Assembly (NCBI GenBank): GCA_963930645.1 | Contig: OZ005649.1 | Span: forward strand, 379,769,887 to 379,833,886 | Length of the DNA: 64,000 nt | Source: Salticus scenicus | Lineage: Eukaryota > Arthropoda > Arachnida > Araneae > Salticidae | Direction of reading: 5' to 3' | In this document: piece after piece, positions 12,106 through 24,120 of the stretch | Position numbering within the stretch: the first letter of the stretch is position 1 | How the letters are laid out: each line of letters opens with the position of its first letter | Made by a program: the position numbers and the translations under genes | Notes under the pieces: model-generated | What the model was told of the DNA's origin: nothing | Databases searched by the model: none | What the model saw: the letters and a program-made list of their open reading frames with translations, nothing else

Positions 12106-12689
12106 TTAATTTCAGTTATTGATAAATAAATGAAAATGCTACATTTCGTATTAAATAATATTTATTTTTCAGTAGAAGCGATTCAAATAATAGATAAAAT
12201 AGTTGTACAAAGTTTATATAAATAGAAGTATCAGTATTAGCGAGGGAATTGCAAATTATTGTATTATCTTTTAATCTTTTGTCTGTGTAGGATATTGCTT
12301 ATAGAAAGTAAAAGAATGTCGGGAATTATAGAGATTTAAAGTGTCTACTAGATGTACAATCTTTCTTCATATATCATTCCTAAGGTAAAGCATTAAGCTT
12401 TTTAATCTGTATAATTCGTATTATTTATCTTTAAAATCTTTGAAGAAAGAAATATTTTTTATTTTCTGTTTGAAACAAATGTTAATAACATTTTTAATAA
12501 AGATTAATTTTAAAATTGTGATGCTCGATTTCATTTTTTTTTTTTTTTTTTAATGGAAAATATTATTACTGCGATCGAAACGTGGCTTCCGAAAAGTCAT
12601 TTCTTTCCAAGAAAATTATCGAATGAAAAAAAAAAAAATATGTACCGTGAAATATTTTCTCTATTTTTTTTATTTTTTAGTGCTAGAGG

Positions 12690-13430
12690 CCTATTTCAGT
12701 CGGTTTTTTTAATGGGGATTTATTGAATGAAGTCCCCCTAAGGCCCAACTTTGACATGAGTCCCCCCCCAGGCCCAACTTTGACATGAGTCCCCCCCCAA
12801 GGTGCACCTATTTCAGTCGGTACAGCGTTGTCGAATTTTTATAATACACTCTTAATAGTGCTAAGGGTCTATTTCAGTCGGTTTATTGAATGGGGATTTA
12901 TTGAATGAGGTCCCCCCAAGGCACAACTTTGACATGAGTCCCCCCCAAGGTACCCCTATTTCAGTCGGTACAGCGTTGTCGAATTTTTATAATACACTCT
13001 TAATAGTGCTAAGGGCCTATTTCAGTCGGTTTATTGAATGGGGATTTATTGAATGAGGTCCCCCCAAGGCACAACTTTGACATTAGTCCCCCCCAGGCCC
13101 AACTTTGACATGAGTCCCCCCCCAAGGTACCCCTATTTCAGTCGGTACAGCGTTGTCGAATTTTTATAATACACTCTTAATAGTGCTAAGGGCCTATTTC
13201 AGTCGGTTTATTGAATGGGGATTTATTGAATGAGGTCCCCCCAAGGCACAACTTTGACATGAGTCCCCCCCAGGCCCAACTTTGACATGAGTCCCCCCCA
13301 AGGTACAACTTTGACATGAGTCCCCCCAAGGCCCAACTTTGACATGAGTCCCCCCCCCAGGCCCAACTTTGACATGAGTCCCCCCAAACTTTGACATGAG
13401 TCCCCCCCAAGGTACACCTCCCCCGCATTG
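12690..13430. repeat. C-rich higher-order minisatellite (copy A only)
   Basis: Eleven copies of CCAACTTTGACATGAGTCC-type units, separated by runs of 5-9 C, lie between 12,743 and 13,400. They are embedded in a larger unit of roughly 150-180 bp that also carries CTATTTCAGTCGGT (seven times) and TACAGCGTTGTCGAATTTTT plus AATACACTCTTAATAGTGCT (three times, near 12,821, 12,971 and 13,146). Copy B has only poly-T and (ATT)n here (about 44,820-44,883). The minus strand is open in all three frames at 13,186-13,497 because the unit lacks stops. This is not evidence of coding. Confidence 0.9.
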
Positions 13431-13683
13431 GTAAAAAGAGAAAAAACGTTGTTTTGCGGCTATAAGACAGTTTGGACTTTAATGAAAACTTTATCATGGA
13501 ATTTAGATCGTCACGAATTAACTAAAGAAGAATTTGTCGATATTAACAAGTTTAGCAGTAGGCCTCCGGCACTAAATTAAAATCTGTCAATGTCAGATTT
13601 TCATGTTTTAAATAATGAAATAATGTCGTGTCTGTATATATTTTTTTATGTTTTTTATTTTTATTTTTTTTTTAATTTTACTA

Positions 13684-13715
13684 ATTTATTTATTTATTTA
13701 TTTATTTATTTATTT
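13684..13715. repeat. (TTTA)n microsatellite
   Basis: About eight tandem TTTA units at the right border of the A-only segment. Homology with copy B resumes at 13,731 (B 44,884). Confidence 0.85.
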
Positions 13716-13730
13716 TTGTTTTAAATAATT

Positions 13731-14972
13731 AGTCTCACTTTGTTCCATAAAAGTAATAATAAATGCATTTTAAAGTGTCTGCTCAAAAGTAATGCTTTTT
13801 TCAAAATGAAATAATTGGTAACTTTGTGTTGCCATAGTTTTAATAACCGAAAAATTTTAACAAAAAACAAAATATTATTTTAATTGGAATGTCATTTTGT
13901 AAGAAAGATTTTAGAAAGAAATTATGATTCTTTTACGTGAAAAATGGTTATTTTTAAAAGGAAAAGGGTTTGTTATTTTTTAATAAACAGTATAAACATT
14001 ATTTAGTTTAAAATTCTAGCATTGTACTGTTGATCATTAAACATTTCTAATATCAGTAACAACCAAAATTTGATTTTTAACAGTGTTTACTAACCAAACA
14101 AAATTGACGTCTTATGAAAATAAATCATTTGCAGCAGTCTCTTTATATTTACTTATTTATTTACTTTTCATTTTCTCTTTTCATACTCAGACACATTTTA
14201 ATTTAAGGATTTTGTTCCAATTTGATAAAACTGATACACATTTCATCGAAGATATAATGGTCTAATTGCTTTAAGAATATCTACTGTTACGTTTAATTTT
14301 TTTAAATTAAAAATGTATGTTTATATACCGTATAATGAACAGCAAAACTGTAATTGTAAAGCTAAAAAGCAAACATTTAAAAAGAAATCTATAAATCAAT
14401 TTATTAAACAACTATTTTATAGGATCTTTCTGTCAAGTGAAGACACAGAAAATGATGTAATGTGACACTCAGAATTTTCTCGTATTCTGCATTTCACTAA
14501 TATAATAACAGATTGCAGATTATAAGGTATGATAAAAAGTACTGTAAATGAATCTACTTAAAAATGCTTTTGAATAGGTTTATGAGCAGTTCCATATTTG
14601 GCATATAGTTCTATGTGAAGGTAGCTACCGGGCTCCTTAACCTGCATTTAAATATAGTACCAACATTTAAAAGAGGATGTCAATTTTAAAATTAAATTAA
14701 AAAGTTCATTTAAAAGTATTCTTTCTTAGACAACTTTCATCCACAACGCAACTTGAATATTACCAATCTTGATCAAATTTTTCATGTGGCAACCTCACAT
14801 AATCTTCGAATGCCAAATTTGAATTTTTTGATATTGCTTGTTTTTAAGTTGTGCAACATACATACAGATAAAGCATCAAAAATTTAACTTTCTTAATGAA
14901 GAAAATTCAAAACAAGCAAATCTTAAACTTAGTTTCAAATAACACTTTATTAACTTAATTCGTATGGAAATT
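13731..14972. other. AT-rich non-coding DNA
   Basis: No gene, RNA or repeat boundary is seen. Copy B carries a colinear counterpart. Confidence 0.5.
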
Positions 14973-15560
14973 TTATCTTCCTTTCTGAGCAGTTTTCATC
15001 GCCATAGTAAAATGTAGAAAAGCCTTTCCGAAATTACATTTAGCAGAAAATAACTTTTTGATTAATTTTGGAAGCCCTGTATATTGTAGATGAACTGTAT
15101 ATGCACCAAATTGTATACTTAAATTTAGTATATGAAAAACACATAAATCAGTTTGAAAGGCACTTCCAACTATTTCCAAGTAAACTCCAATCTGTCGAAA
15201 CTCATTTGATAGCCCTGTAAAGGAATGATGAACGATTTCCATTTCACTTTGTTTAGTGCAACATTTTGATGTTACACTGTTCGTTACAGAAACTTCGCCC
15301 ATTGGCGTAAAGTATTTGATTTTTCTTTAATGTTCCCGTGCACTATAGTGACCAGATCCAAATGTCCCCATTTTGTGGAGAAAGCCTTTATTTTGAATGC
15401 ATTTTTCGGAAATTTGAAAAATTGTAGAAAATAAATTAGTTATCATTCATATTTTATTTTTTGTCATTATATATAAATAATGAAAAAATATATCCGTAAT
15501 TGTATAACTGTAGCAATTTTCAACGCTGCTCTGTTATAAAGGTACTTTGATCTGGTTACT
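14973..15560 (-). other. Dispersed-repeat-like block with a 109-codon minus-strand ORF (copy A)
   Basis: The minus strand is open from 15,302 to 14,973 and includes LQYTGLPKLIKKLFSAKCNF and AFLHFTMAMKTAQKGR. In copy B the first half is out of frame and only the last part stays open (46,248-46,015). I do not recognise a domain. The adjoining plus-strand DNA (15,345-15,420) contains ATAGTGACCAGATCCAAATG and looks like an old interspersed repeat. It is more likely a repeat than a gene because the frame is not kept between copies. Confidence 0.35.
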
Positions 15561-15874
15561 GTACCGTACACGAACCACTTTCTTTATCGACACGAAAAGT
15601 TTATTATGGTATATTTATATTATACAGATTTAGAATACCGAGTTTGCACGTTCTGCTATCGTTTGTTCATGACATATTTTGATAACAGTTTCACAGAAAG
15701 ACATACAGACACACATTTAGATTGACAAACATACAGCCACACAGATCAACCGCTAGAAATGTTTTTAGGATTCAGTGTATCTCAAAATGTGTGTATGTAC
15801 CAAAAACTCAATTTCGAAAATTTGACTCATAAACAATTCGTTCTATACCAAGTCTTACCCGATAAGAGAAAGTA

Positions 15875-15911
<37 letters not shown>
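15875..15911. repeat. (AAT)n microsatellite
   Basis: About twelve tandem trinucleotides. Copy B has a shorter version near 47,016-47,038. Confidence 0.9.
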
Positions 15912-16466
15912 TCGTGAGAGTCTCCACTAGATTTTTCAAACATTTAGTAATTAACAGATTTTTAAATAAATTTAAATAAGAGACGTAGTTAAATAAAGAA
16001 AAGGGAAAATCATAAAAGGATGTTTAAGTATTTCTTTCCAAATTTGTATGTTCTTTAACGCCCTAACGCATCCCAATTCTTTTGTGCGTTCCTGTAAGAA
16101 AAAATGGTAAATTTACGATAAATATTTATTTTTTCTTTTATGTTTTCAACAATTTAAAACAATGTTAAAGCGATCTGTATAGATATTCTGCTATGCATGC
16201 TGGTGAAAGAAAAATGAACAAATCTGAAACTCTGTCAAGTGTCTCCTTGGAATATCTCTTAATTTTAGTAGAATAAATGATAATATAATGCCAGCATTCA
16301 CGATTTTCAGACATACATAGTAGTTTTAATGTCAAGAATAACTATATTATTTAAATGTAGATAGCACTGTAATCTATTATTTTATAAAGCTTCTAATTTC
16401 TTTTCTATTTTTCAGATGAAACATACCATATTTTAACCTTATTCGAAATACGCAGATCCTTTCGTG

Positions 16467-16504
<38 letters not shown>

Positions 16505-18370
16505 GCACATTAATCCAGTTGTTTTTGAGTTTACAAAGAACACACATGTTAACATTGCAATATATATACATATATAGATAGATAGATAGATAGATAGAGA
16601 TAGACATAGATATTTTATAAATGAAAGTATTTTATGCAAGATTATAAAACAAATGTACGAGTCATCATTATAAGATTTACATCAAAGCTTTTAATTTATT
16701 TATCTAATACGATCATTGCAAATCGTTTTATATTAATTATCTCATGTGTGAAAAACGCAAATTTGTTAAGCTCCTAATCATATAATATATTCCACCATTG
16801 TACTGAAGATTTTAGAAACATCACAACTGATTAATTGCTATTCGATCAAGATACTCGTTAACGGTTGTAAATCATCAGATGATTTATAGCTTGTGCTATT
16901 TATGCTATCTACAGATGCTTAAGAAGACTTTGTTGTGGCTAACAATTTTAATTTTACTAGACTTTATAAACAGATACAATGTTTAACTAAGTAGCAGAAT
17001 TGCACTTTTCCAACTTCCTACTAATTTACATATATGTATATGTGTATATATATATTTGTTTTCTGAAATATTTTTATAGTTTTGCTAAAGCAGATTAGAT
17101 GTATAGAGTATAGAAGCAGCTTAGATGTATAGCTTAGAAAAATATTTATATAAAGTATACGCAATTTATTTAAAAGTTCTTTTTGAAAGAAACAGTCAGT
17201 TTTTTGACGTTAAAGAAAACTGACCTTTTTAAAATCAAAAGTAGATTTTAATCAATTTAGAAGTCTTAAAATATTTATTTTCAATTCGTATACAAAAGTT
17301 AATTTTTCGATACACATAAACAATTGCACTAAAATACAATTCTTAATTAAATGAAAGTCTGTAATTACATAAAATACTAGACGAACACTTATAATAATTT
17401 TTAATAGTTACTAAAAGATATATTTTGTTCTCTAAAACTATTTTTTCATCTAAAATCATTAGCTATGTGAGTATTTCGGATATTTCTATATTTAATGTTT
17501 GATCATTAGAGTTAAAAAAAAAAAAAAAAAAAAAACTACATTTTATGTTTAGATATTTAACGACATTTTTTTACGTTTCTTTCTTTCTTTCTTTTTTTTT
17601 TTTTTTACGTTTCTTTCTTTTTTTTTTTTTTTTTTTTTTTTTTGCTTTTTGCTTTCTCATTGGACAGTAATAAAAAAAAAGTAATTTTACATTACATAAT
17701 AAAGGAAGAGCAAGAAATACCATAAGCAAGATTATAAACATTTTCAGCTTTATGTATGTTGTATCGTTGAATTTTCAATGTACTTGTAGACTTAAGAACA
17801 CTTTATTGGATTTTAATTAGGAATGAGGAAAATTCTCAGAAAATTATTTTGATACGTTTTATTAAGAAAATTATATAATAGATTTCATTGTGTATCCTTA
17901 TATAGAGATTCCCTTTGTAACCTAAAACAAACTGAAACTTCAAGCCTTAAAAAAAACGCTTTGTATAGCAGTGTAGTAAAGAGTCTCATAGCACAAAACC
18001 ATTATTACAGCTATATAAATAAACAAAAATCATTATAAAATTTATTTTGTATTCATTAAAATATGCAAAAATACGAGGACTCACAGAAGTTCTCAGATTG
18101 TTTATACTAAGACCTTAAACTCAATGCTGATAATTATTTTAGTTAGTAATGAGTTTAGTTTTTCTGTTTTTCTGTTTTTTTTTTTTTTTTTTTTTTGAGA
18201 AATTTTAATATAGTAATATGTTTAATTCAAACATATGCAAATATTTATAACTGTAACACGTTAATTTACTAAACGTTTATGACATCCACCATCACCTAAA
18301 AATAATTATAAAATCTTATTGTAAAGGATAAATTTTCACAATTTCCAAAATAAAACTTTCTGGTCTACCT
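15912..18370. other. AT-rich non-coding DNA with poly-A/T and GATA repeats
   Basis: Contains a 36-base poly-A tract at 16,467-16,502, a short (GATA)n at 16,575-16,598, TTTC-rich and poly-T tracts at 17,570-17,643, and a poly-T near 18,176-18,196. No gene is visible. The two 66- and 76-codon minus-strand ORFs around 16,400-16,640 read through these tracts and are not genes. Confidence 0.55.
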
Positions 18371-18374
18371 ATAG

Positions 18375-19219
18375 AACACAGTAAAATTACATGAATTCAC
18401 TGAATTAAGAGTGGGAATTTACCTACTGATTTGTATATGGGAGCAAATTTAGGTATAGTAATAGATCACTAGATTAAAATGTTTCTTACTCGCCTGCATA
18501 CTTTAAAAAACAAACTTTCGCAAAATTACCGAACTAAGTGTGGAACTCTAATTAATGATCTGTATATATTATACAACAAACTTGTATTAAATCGCATTGA
18601 TCTGCATAGATCTCATAACATCGTTGCATGAAGTTACCGTTTATAAGTGATATCTTACCAATTGGTTTTCCTACGTTATACTACAACGTTGTGTGCAGTT
18701 AATGTTTGCGAGAGAGGAACTTTATCTACTGGTCTGCATATGTTACACAATAACATTGTTTAAAGTTACCGTTTGCCAAAGTGGAATCTTGCCTATTGAT
18801 CTGCATACGTTACACAACACTATTGTGCAAAGTTACCGTTTGTCAGAGTGGGAACTTACCTTCCTTATCTCCATACGTTACACAACTATACTGCGTAAAA
18901 TTACCGTTTGCCAAATTGGAATCTTACCTACTTATATTTAATGTGCCTTATATTTATATGCCTTACCTTATACTTAATGTGCATACGTCATACTACAATG
19001 GTGTGTAAAGTTACCGTTTGCGAGAGTGGAACCTTATCTACTATTCTGATAATACTACACAACACACTTGTGTAAAATTACCCTTTGCGAGTGTGTAAAT
19101 TTTCTTCCCTGTCTGTAAAGATTACGCAACTACAGTTGGTAATGTTTCTCAACAGAGTTGTGGCAAGTAATTTAACTCAACATTGTTGAGTAAAGTTACA
19201 CAAAATTTTTTACAGTGTA
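18375..19219. repeat. Degenerate ~67-bp minisatellite with a palindromic core (copy A)
   Basis: Units recur at 67-68-bp steps: the core GTTACACAA or equivalent is at 18,742, 18,809, 18,877, 18,987 (after a 43-bp insert), 19,054 and 19,121, with weaker units back to about 18,390. Each unit has the order TTACACAAC...GTTGTGTAA-like half-palindrome, AAGTTACCGTTTGC, GAGTGGAA, CTTACCTACT. The block starts near ACAGTAAAATTACA and ends with TTTTTTACAGTGTA, so it could be one element with CACTGTAAAA-type ends. Two overlapping ORFs (18,693-19,008) are by-products of the repeat. Confidence 0.8.
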
Positions 19220-20350
19220 CGAAACTAACTGAATTTTGCTCAAGATAAAAAAAGTTATTCGATTATTTAAAAAAAAAAAAAAAAAAGATATTTCTAGATA
19301 TTTTTAAACAGTTACAGTGCAGACTTCTCAGGATGAATTTGGTAGAAAAATTTTCTTTCATATAAATTATTGGAATACTGAAAATATCTTTTTAAAAAAG
19401 AAAAACTTTACATAAAATCTCTAAATTAGCATTTATTACTTTACATTCAAAGCAATGATAAGAGAGACACATATATTTAGCGTAACATTATAGCTTTGTA
19501 TACTCATAAAATTTATATTTTTGATGATACGAAACTTTTGTACCAAATACAATAAAAAAAATGTGATAAATTTAATAATTTTGGGGAGATGATCTTCAAA
19601 AATATCATGTTACATTTTTGAAGTCTCATCCAATGTGAGAATAATAGATATAGTGCTTGATAGATGTAACAATATATATTTCAATAAAACGTTTGTAATC
19701 AAACATATGGAGGAGAAGCCATTCTGTTAATAAGAATTACAATTTCATGTTATTTGTCGTTAATAACAGCGGGTTATAGAGTTTTGCTCCCAAGCACATA
19801 AAATAAGTCACAACGCTTTGGATTTCTTTTCACTACTATTCAACATAAGCATGGGCAAAAAGAGACTGTCAAACATATATTTATAGAGGATTTGATAATT
19901 CAAAAAAAATGTTAGAAACTAGTAGGTTCTTTATTTTCTGAGGTCCCCTGAATTAACATCGAACCATTGAGAAACAGATTCAATAATGCTTTTTTTTTCT
20001 AACATATATAAGACAGTAGCTATTCAACTTGGACACAATATTAACTTTAATGAGGACACAAATTTATTCTTCTCAGCAATTTATTGCAAACAACGGTTAG
20101 CTAGTGTTAATTATCAAGGTTTATGGTTCGACGGTTCTCATAAAAATAAATATGTCTTAAGATTTTATTTAACAGGTTGATTCTTTGGTAAAATTTTTAG
20201 TAATATTTTGTTGACATTAGATGTCGTGAGTAATTGCCATACTGCTAACAATTTAGATAACAAACAGCAGCATTTAAATTAATAAATAAAATACTTTAAA
20301 AAACGTATATAAGTTTTAAAAACATATATTTAATTAAAAGAAGCATATTT
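19220..20350. other. AT-rich non-coding DNA, includes an empty MITE site
   Basis: No gene is visible. The TA at 19,611-19,612 is where copy B holds a palindromic MITE (50,694-50,906). Copy A shows the uninterrupted sequence. Confidence 0.55.
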
Positions 20351-20356
20351 CAAAGC

Positions 20357-20387
20357 TTTTCGCCCTGAAAAGCAAGGCATCATTAGG
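20357..20387 (-). ncRNA. Hairpin with partial hammerhead-like core (copy A, mutated)
   Basis: On the minus strand the sequence reads CCTAATGATGCC, a CTTTT loop, CAGGGC, then GAAAAGC. It is the counterpart of the better preserved B hairpin at 51,657-51,687. Here the conserved CTGATGA reads CTAATGA and one stem pair is lost, so it should not be active. It resembles a hammerhead ribozyme core only in part. Confidence 0.25.
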
Positions 20388-20395
20388 AAGTCTAC

Positions 20396-20423
20396 ATGGT
20401 TTTACACAATGTGCAGCTGTGCT

Positions 20424-20464
<41 letters not shown>

Positions 20465-20890
20465 ATAAATCAGGTTAAAGCTACAGACATCATTACTTTA
20501 ATACAAAGAAAGTTTTCAGTTCATTGGTTGGAGCCATTCTACATTAACACTGAGGCAACACTTGATTACTGCAACTTGCGTTGGAAAATCCAGTTTTGGA
20601 TGGCTATTGGAAAGGCTGGCGGTGGTAACATCAAGGTGAAAAAACTTGTCGAGCAGTGGTAGTGAATAGAAGTCATTCTTTTGGAGGAGTCAATGGATGG
20701 GAGCTGAAACACTGGACTTAAGTTAACAACTATTAGAAGATATTTGTCCGAAAACTTGTAGTGGAAAGAAATCAAACCTTGGAGACAAACTGTGGATGGG
20801 AACATGAAACTTGAAGTGGCGATAACTATCGTTGGAGAAGGATGCAGTAGCGTCCATTGAAACTTAAATGAAACTTGAAATTGATGAGGT
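20396..20890. repeat. GC-richer interspersed repeat of unknown class (copy A)
   Basis: About 500 bp, clearly less AT-rich than its flanks and interrupted near its left end by (TA)n (20,430-20,462). The body repeats short motifs such as GAAACTTGAA, GGATGGGA and TTGGAGGA. No protein family is recognised on either strand. The copy B equivalent is at 51,690-52,170 without the long TA tract. It follows directly on the hairpin at 20,357, so both may belong to one retroelement, possibly Penelope-like, which I cannot prove. Confidence 0.45.
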
Positions 20891-20983
20891 TACATATTGT
20901 ACTTCAAAAATATAAATGCAATTTTGCATTAATTTTTGCGTAATGTAAAAATAAATAAATAAAATAAGCAACGCTTTATTCCG

Positions 20984-20987
<4 letters not shown>

Positions 20988-21016
<29 letters not shown>
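20988..21016. repeat. (TA)n microsatellite
   Basis: A TA run absent from the equivalent place in copy B (poly-A at 52,258-52,268 instead). Confidence 0.85.
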
Positions 21017-21017
<1 letters not shown>

Positions 21018-22620
21018 TAATACCTTTTAAATGAATTACAAATATCTTTAAATGATTTATTAATATCTTATCATAATACTTTTGGGTCTAAAATTAATAT
21101 ATGAGTTGAATTTGGTAAGTTCTTTATAAATTAGCAAATGACCTGACACAACATCTATAAAGATCTATATTTTATTTTACTCGTTTATCTAAATTAGAAT
21201 TAGGGCAATGGCTATGTAAATAAATGCTTATTTCCAACGTTAATTTGGCTATCTTGTATGTTAACGAAAAATCTGGTACATTGTACCACGCCTTGCTGCG
21301 TTCCTAAAAATGTAGGTTCATTTTATTATATTGTCATCACAATTTTCAAAAATACTTTTGCGCATAATATTTTAACATTAGAGCAGGCAAAAAAAAAAAA
21401 ATATTTTATTATTATTATAATTGACGGTAATAGAGGCTATATAATAAAATGAATGTAAAATTTTAGAAACACCGCGTGGCTTTCTGAACTATAAATTCTA
21501 TTTTAAATTTCATTATTTGTATATATCAACCATACATAATTATCAATTTTTAAAGGAATAATAACATGCATATATTTGTATATTTTTTATTTCTACATGA
21601 AGAAATAAATTATGAAATTTATTAGAAAATGAACAATGGATATTTAATATCAAAAGATGGAAATTATTGAATATATTCATATTAATTAATTGTTTCTTCA
21701 TTTTTCTTGCATTTCGAAAACATATGAGAATTTTGCTTATAATTAATAAATAGATAGAAGTATTACATATTAAAATATTAAAGATTCAAAAGAAACTTTA
21801 ATAAACTTTAAGTAATTTTCCACCTAATTATGAAATGAAGATTTTAGTCATATGAACATGTGCTTGATACATTTCTCTACGTTTAATTAAAAGTTTTATC
21901 GAAACTTTTTAATGTTATTATATCCAAATTGCTTCCTTTACTCTATCAAACATGAAAGTTTAATAAATATCCTTTAAAATGCATGAAATAAGTTATTAAA
22001 TTTTTAATTTTCGATTCGAAAAAGCAATTTCATTTTTAATACTCGATAAAGCTGTTAAACTGTTTTCTTATGTGATTCATTTTATAAAAGGAAATAATGC
22101 TTAAGAAACAATGATTAAAATGCCAGAAGATTTAATTAAAGAAATATTCAAGATAACTTTTAATTCAAAGTTTTATAGTACGTTTCTTTATTATAATTTT
22201 CTTTTTGTTTCACTTTTCAATGTTGATATTTCGATTACAGATATGTAGAAAACAATGCAGCCGAAAAACTTTAAGCATAAATTAACTATCGCTATCTGCA
22301 ATAATAATTAGTATAATAAAATATGCGAGGATAAAGAATAATATTTATAAACGGACAATATTTCAGCTTGCGGACTCAATTCATTGATGAAATAAGGAAA
22401 AACGACGACCTTTGTCTGATGAGGTTATTTTATGGAAAATATGGACTTTTAATAGTTGCTTCTTCAAAATCTTTGCAAGCGTCATTTTAAACATATTAAT
22501 ATTTTAAAGATGCAACACTTTAAAAAATGTGAATTATTATCATAAATTGGCTAAAAAACATAATCATAAAAAGTATAATTAAAATAGGAATTAGTTTTTT
22601 TAACACAAAAAATTGTGACA
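21017..22620. other. AT-rich non-coding DNA
   Basis: No gene or repeat boundary is visible. This part is among the best conserved between the two copies, with long identical stretches (for example 21,500-22,150 against 52,770-53,420). Confidence 0.5.
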
Positions 22621-22940
22621 AAATAAATAAATGAAAAGTCGTCGCCAACAGAGCGACAAAAATTTAAAACTTTTCATGGGGGGCTCCTATACTAAAGCTG
22701 TACTGCTTGCGGAAGTATGAAAACTGGGTCGTCAGTCATGAATTTTATTTTGAAATCTTTCGTTGAATGATTTTGCTTTCACCATATCACAATATTGATT
22801 TGATTTTAATAATAATTTGTCTTCTGCTAAATTAAAATTTTATTTAGGTGGAAAAACTGATATATTTTTTATGAGTTTCAAATTTTAAAGGTAAATCTGA
22901 AAAGAAAAAAAGTGCGAAAATTTCGCATGGGTTTGCTAGT
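22621..22940 (-). repeat. Dispersed element starting ACTAGCAAACCCATGCGAAA (copy A)
   Basis: Read on the minus strand, the element starts at 22,940 with ACTAGCAAACCCATGCGAAA, passes an AT-rich middle, then CAGTTTTCATACTTCCGCAA and GGAGCCCCCCATGAAAAG, and ends with a GGCGACGAC motif and an (AAAT)-like tail. It is non-coding. The start resembles those of 3,457 and 30,971, suggesting one superfamily of short interspersed elements. Copy B has it at 53,884-54,215, where the G run has grown from 6 to 12. Confidence 0.5.
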
Positions 22941-23989
22941 TTTAATAACAATAAAATAAAGTAAAATAAAATAAAATCATATAAAAAAAAACAGAGGTAA
23001 ATATGAAATATTTATTATAAAGTAAAATCATTTTGTATAATTTTAAGTATAAAAACAAATGTTTGAAAGTATTACTCTACAATATTTTTAAATAGTGATG
23101 TTAAACAGATAACATTAGAAATGTGCTATTTATATACATAATATATATATAATAAAAGGTTAAATGCCCCTAACTAGTTGTAGTTCAAGAATAATTCATA
23201 ATATCTTAATGAGATATTTTGAAAAGTACTTGCTCAATTTTTGAACAGTGAATGTTCAAAATACTTTGAACAGGTATATTTTTAAAATTCTTTTATGAGA
23301 ACAATGTATCTGAAAGTCTGCGTAAAATAAAGTTGAAAAACCTCCATTGATGAGAAATAGTCTGCTCTTCAAAAAGTAACAATTTAAATGTGCTAAATAT
23401 CTTTCAAAAGAATTTATGTTTTTAAAAGTAAAAAAAAAAAAAGTAGTATTAAATGATTAAATGTAACCAAAAATCATGTATATTTAAACAAAGTGTACAT
23501 AGTATTAAATGAAATTATGCTTGCATGAAGACTAAAGAGTTGTAATTTTCTAGATACACATAAATAAAAAGGGTTTAATATTAAAAACGTAAATTTTGTT
23601 TAAGATGATTATTTTTCTATATGATATTAGTCTAATAATAAGATAATAACTTGAGCAAACAGTGGGCATCAAAAAAACTCTTGGGTTTTTTTCTTAAGAA
23701 GCCATCTGAAATCATTTGTTTATGAGATGCCAGTGAATACAATGGAGAATCTCACAGCATGCACCGTTGTGGCTTCAAAATCATTGCCAGCACATCAGAT
23801 AACCTTGAATGTGTCCGGCAATTCTTTTTCCGTCGGACTTGACTGTATAATTAACTTCTCGGCTGCAATTTCAACCGCCTGTTGTAACAATTTATCGCCA
23901 TCACCTTTCTACTGTTAAACTGTGATGCTTAGTCTCTGTTGTAGTCTTGCTTATTTACATCAAATAAATATTTTCCTAATCATTATTCA

Positions 23990-24120
23990 TCCCTTCCATG
24001 GAGGATCAAAATTGTAATGGCATGTCTTCGGACCACCTCTAGGGGTGGGTCCCAGACCGTCGCCAATTCCCCATCTGCGCAGCACTGGTGCGACGTAAAA
24101 CCCAACCATCCAACCATCCA
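23990..24120 (+). mobile_element. Short retroelement (SINE or LINE 3' end) with a perfect 16-bp target duplication
   Basis: The 131-bp insert is bracketed by identical copies of TCCTAATCATTATTCA (23,974-23,989 and 24,121-24,136). It contains CACCTCTAGGGGTGGGTCCC, CCCATCTGCGCAGCACTGG and TGCGACGTAAAACCC, and ends in a CCAACCAT repeat tail. A long target duplication and a simple-repeat 3' tail are the marks of LINE-type target-primed reverse transcription. It has no ORF. It could be a SINE or a 5'-truncated LINE. Confidence 0.8.

Noticed and set aside
12743..13400. CRISPR-like array of repeats and spacers
   Set aside because: The units are immediately adjacent or separated by C runs, nested in a larger unit, without unique spacers. 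The context is eukaryotic.
13186..13497. Three overlapping minus-strand ORFs with Gly-Gly-Leu/Ser-Cys-Gln-Ser repeats
   Set aside because: All three frames are open because the minisatellite unit has no stops in any frame. The ORFs are by-products of the array, and copy B lacks the sequence.
13440..13580. Plus-strand stretch reading WNLDRHELTKEEFVDINKFS
   Set aside because: It looks protein-like and may be a scrap of a mobile element, but it is about 38 codons, matches no family I know and has no start or flanking exon.
14973..15302. 109-codon minus-strand ORF as a real gene
   Set aside because: Its first half is out of frame in copy B and no domain is recognisable. An old repeat is the better reading.
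16377..16639. Two minus-strand ORFs with poly-Phe and Tyr-Leu-Ser-Ile repeats
   Set aside because: They are translations of a poly-A tract and a GATA microsatellite.
18693..19008. Overlapping ORFs of 82 and 75 codons with repeated CQSGILP motifs
   Set aside because: The peptide repeats follow directly from the 67-bp minisatellite.
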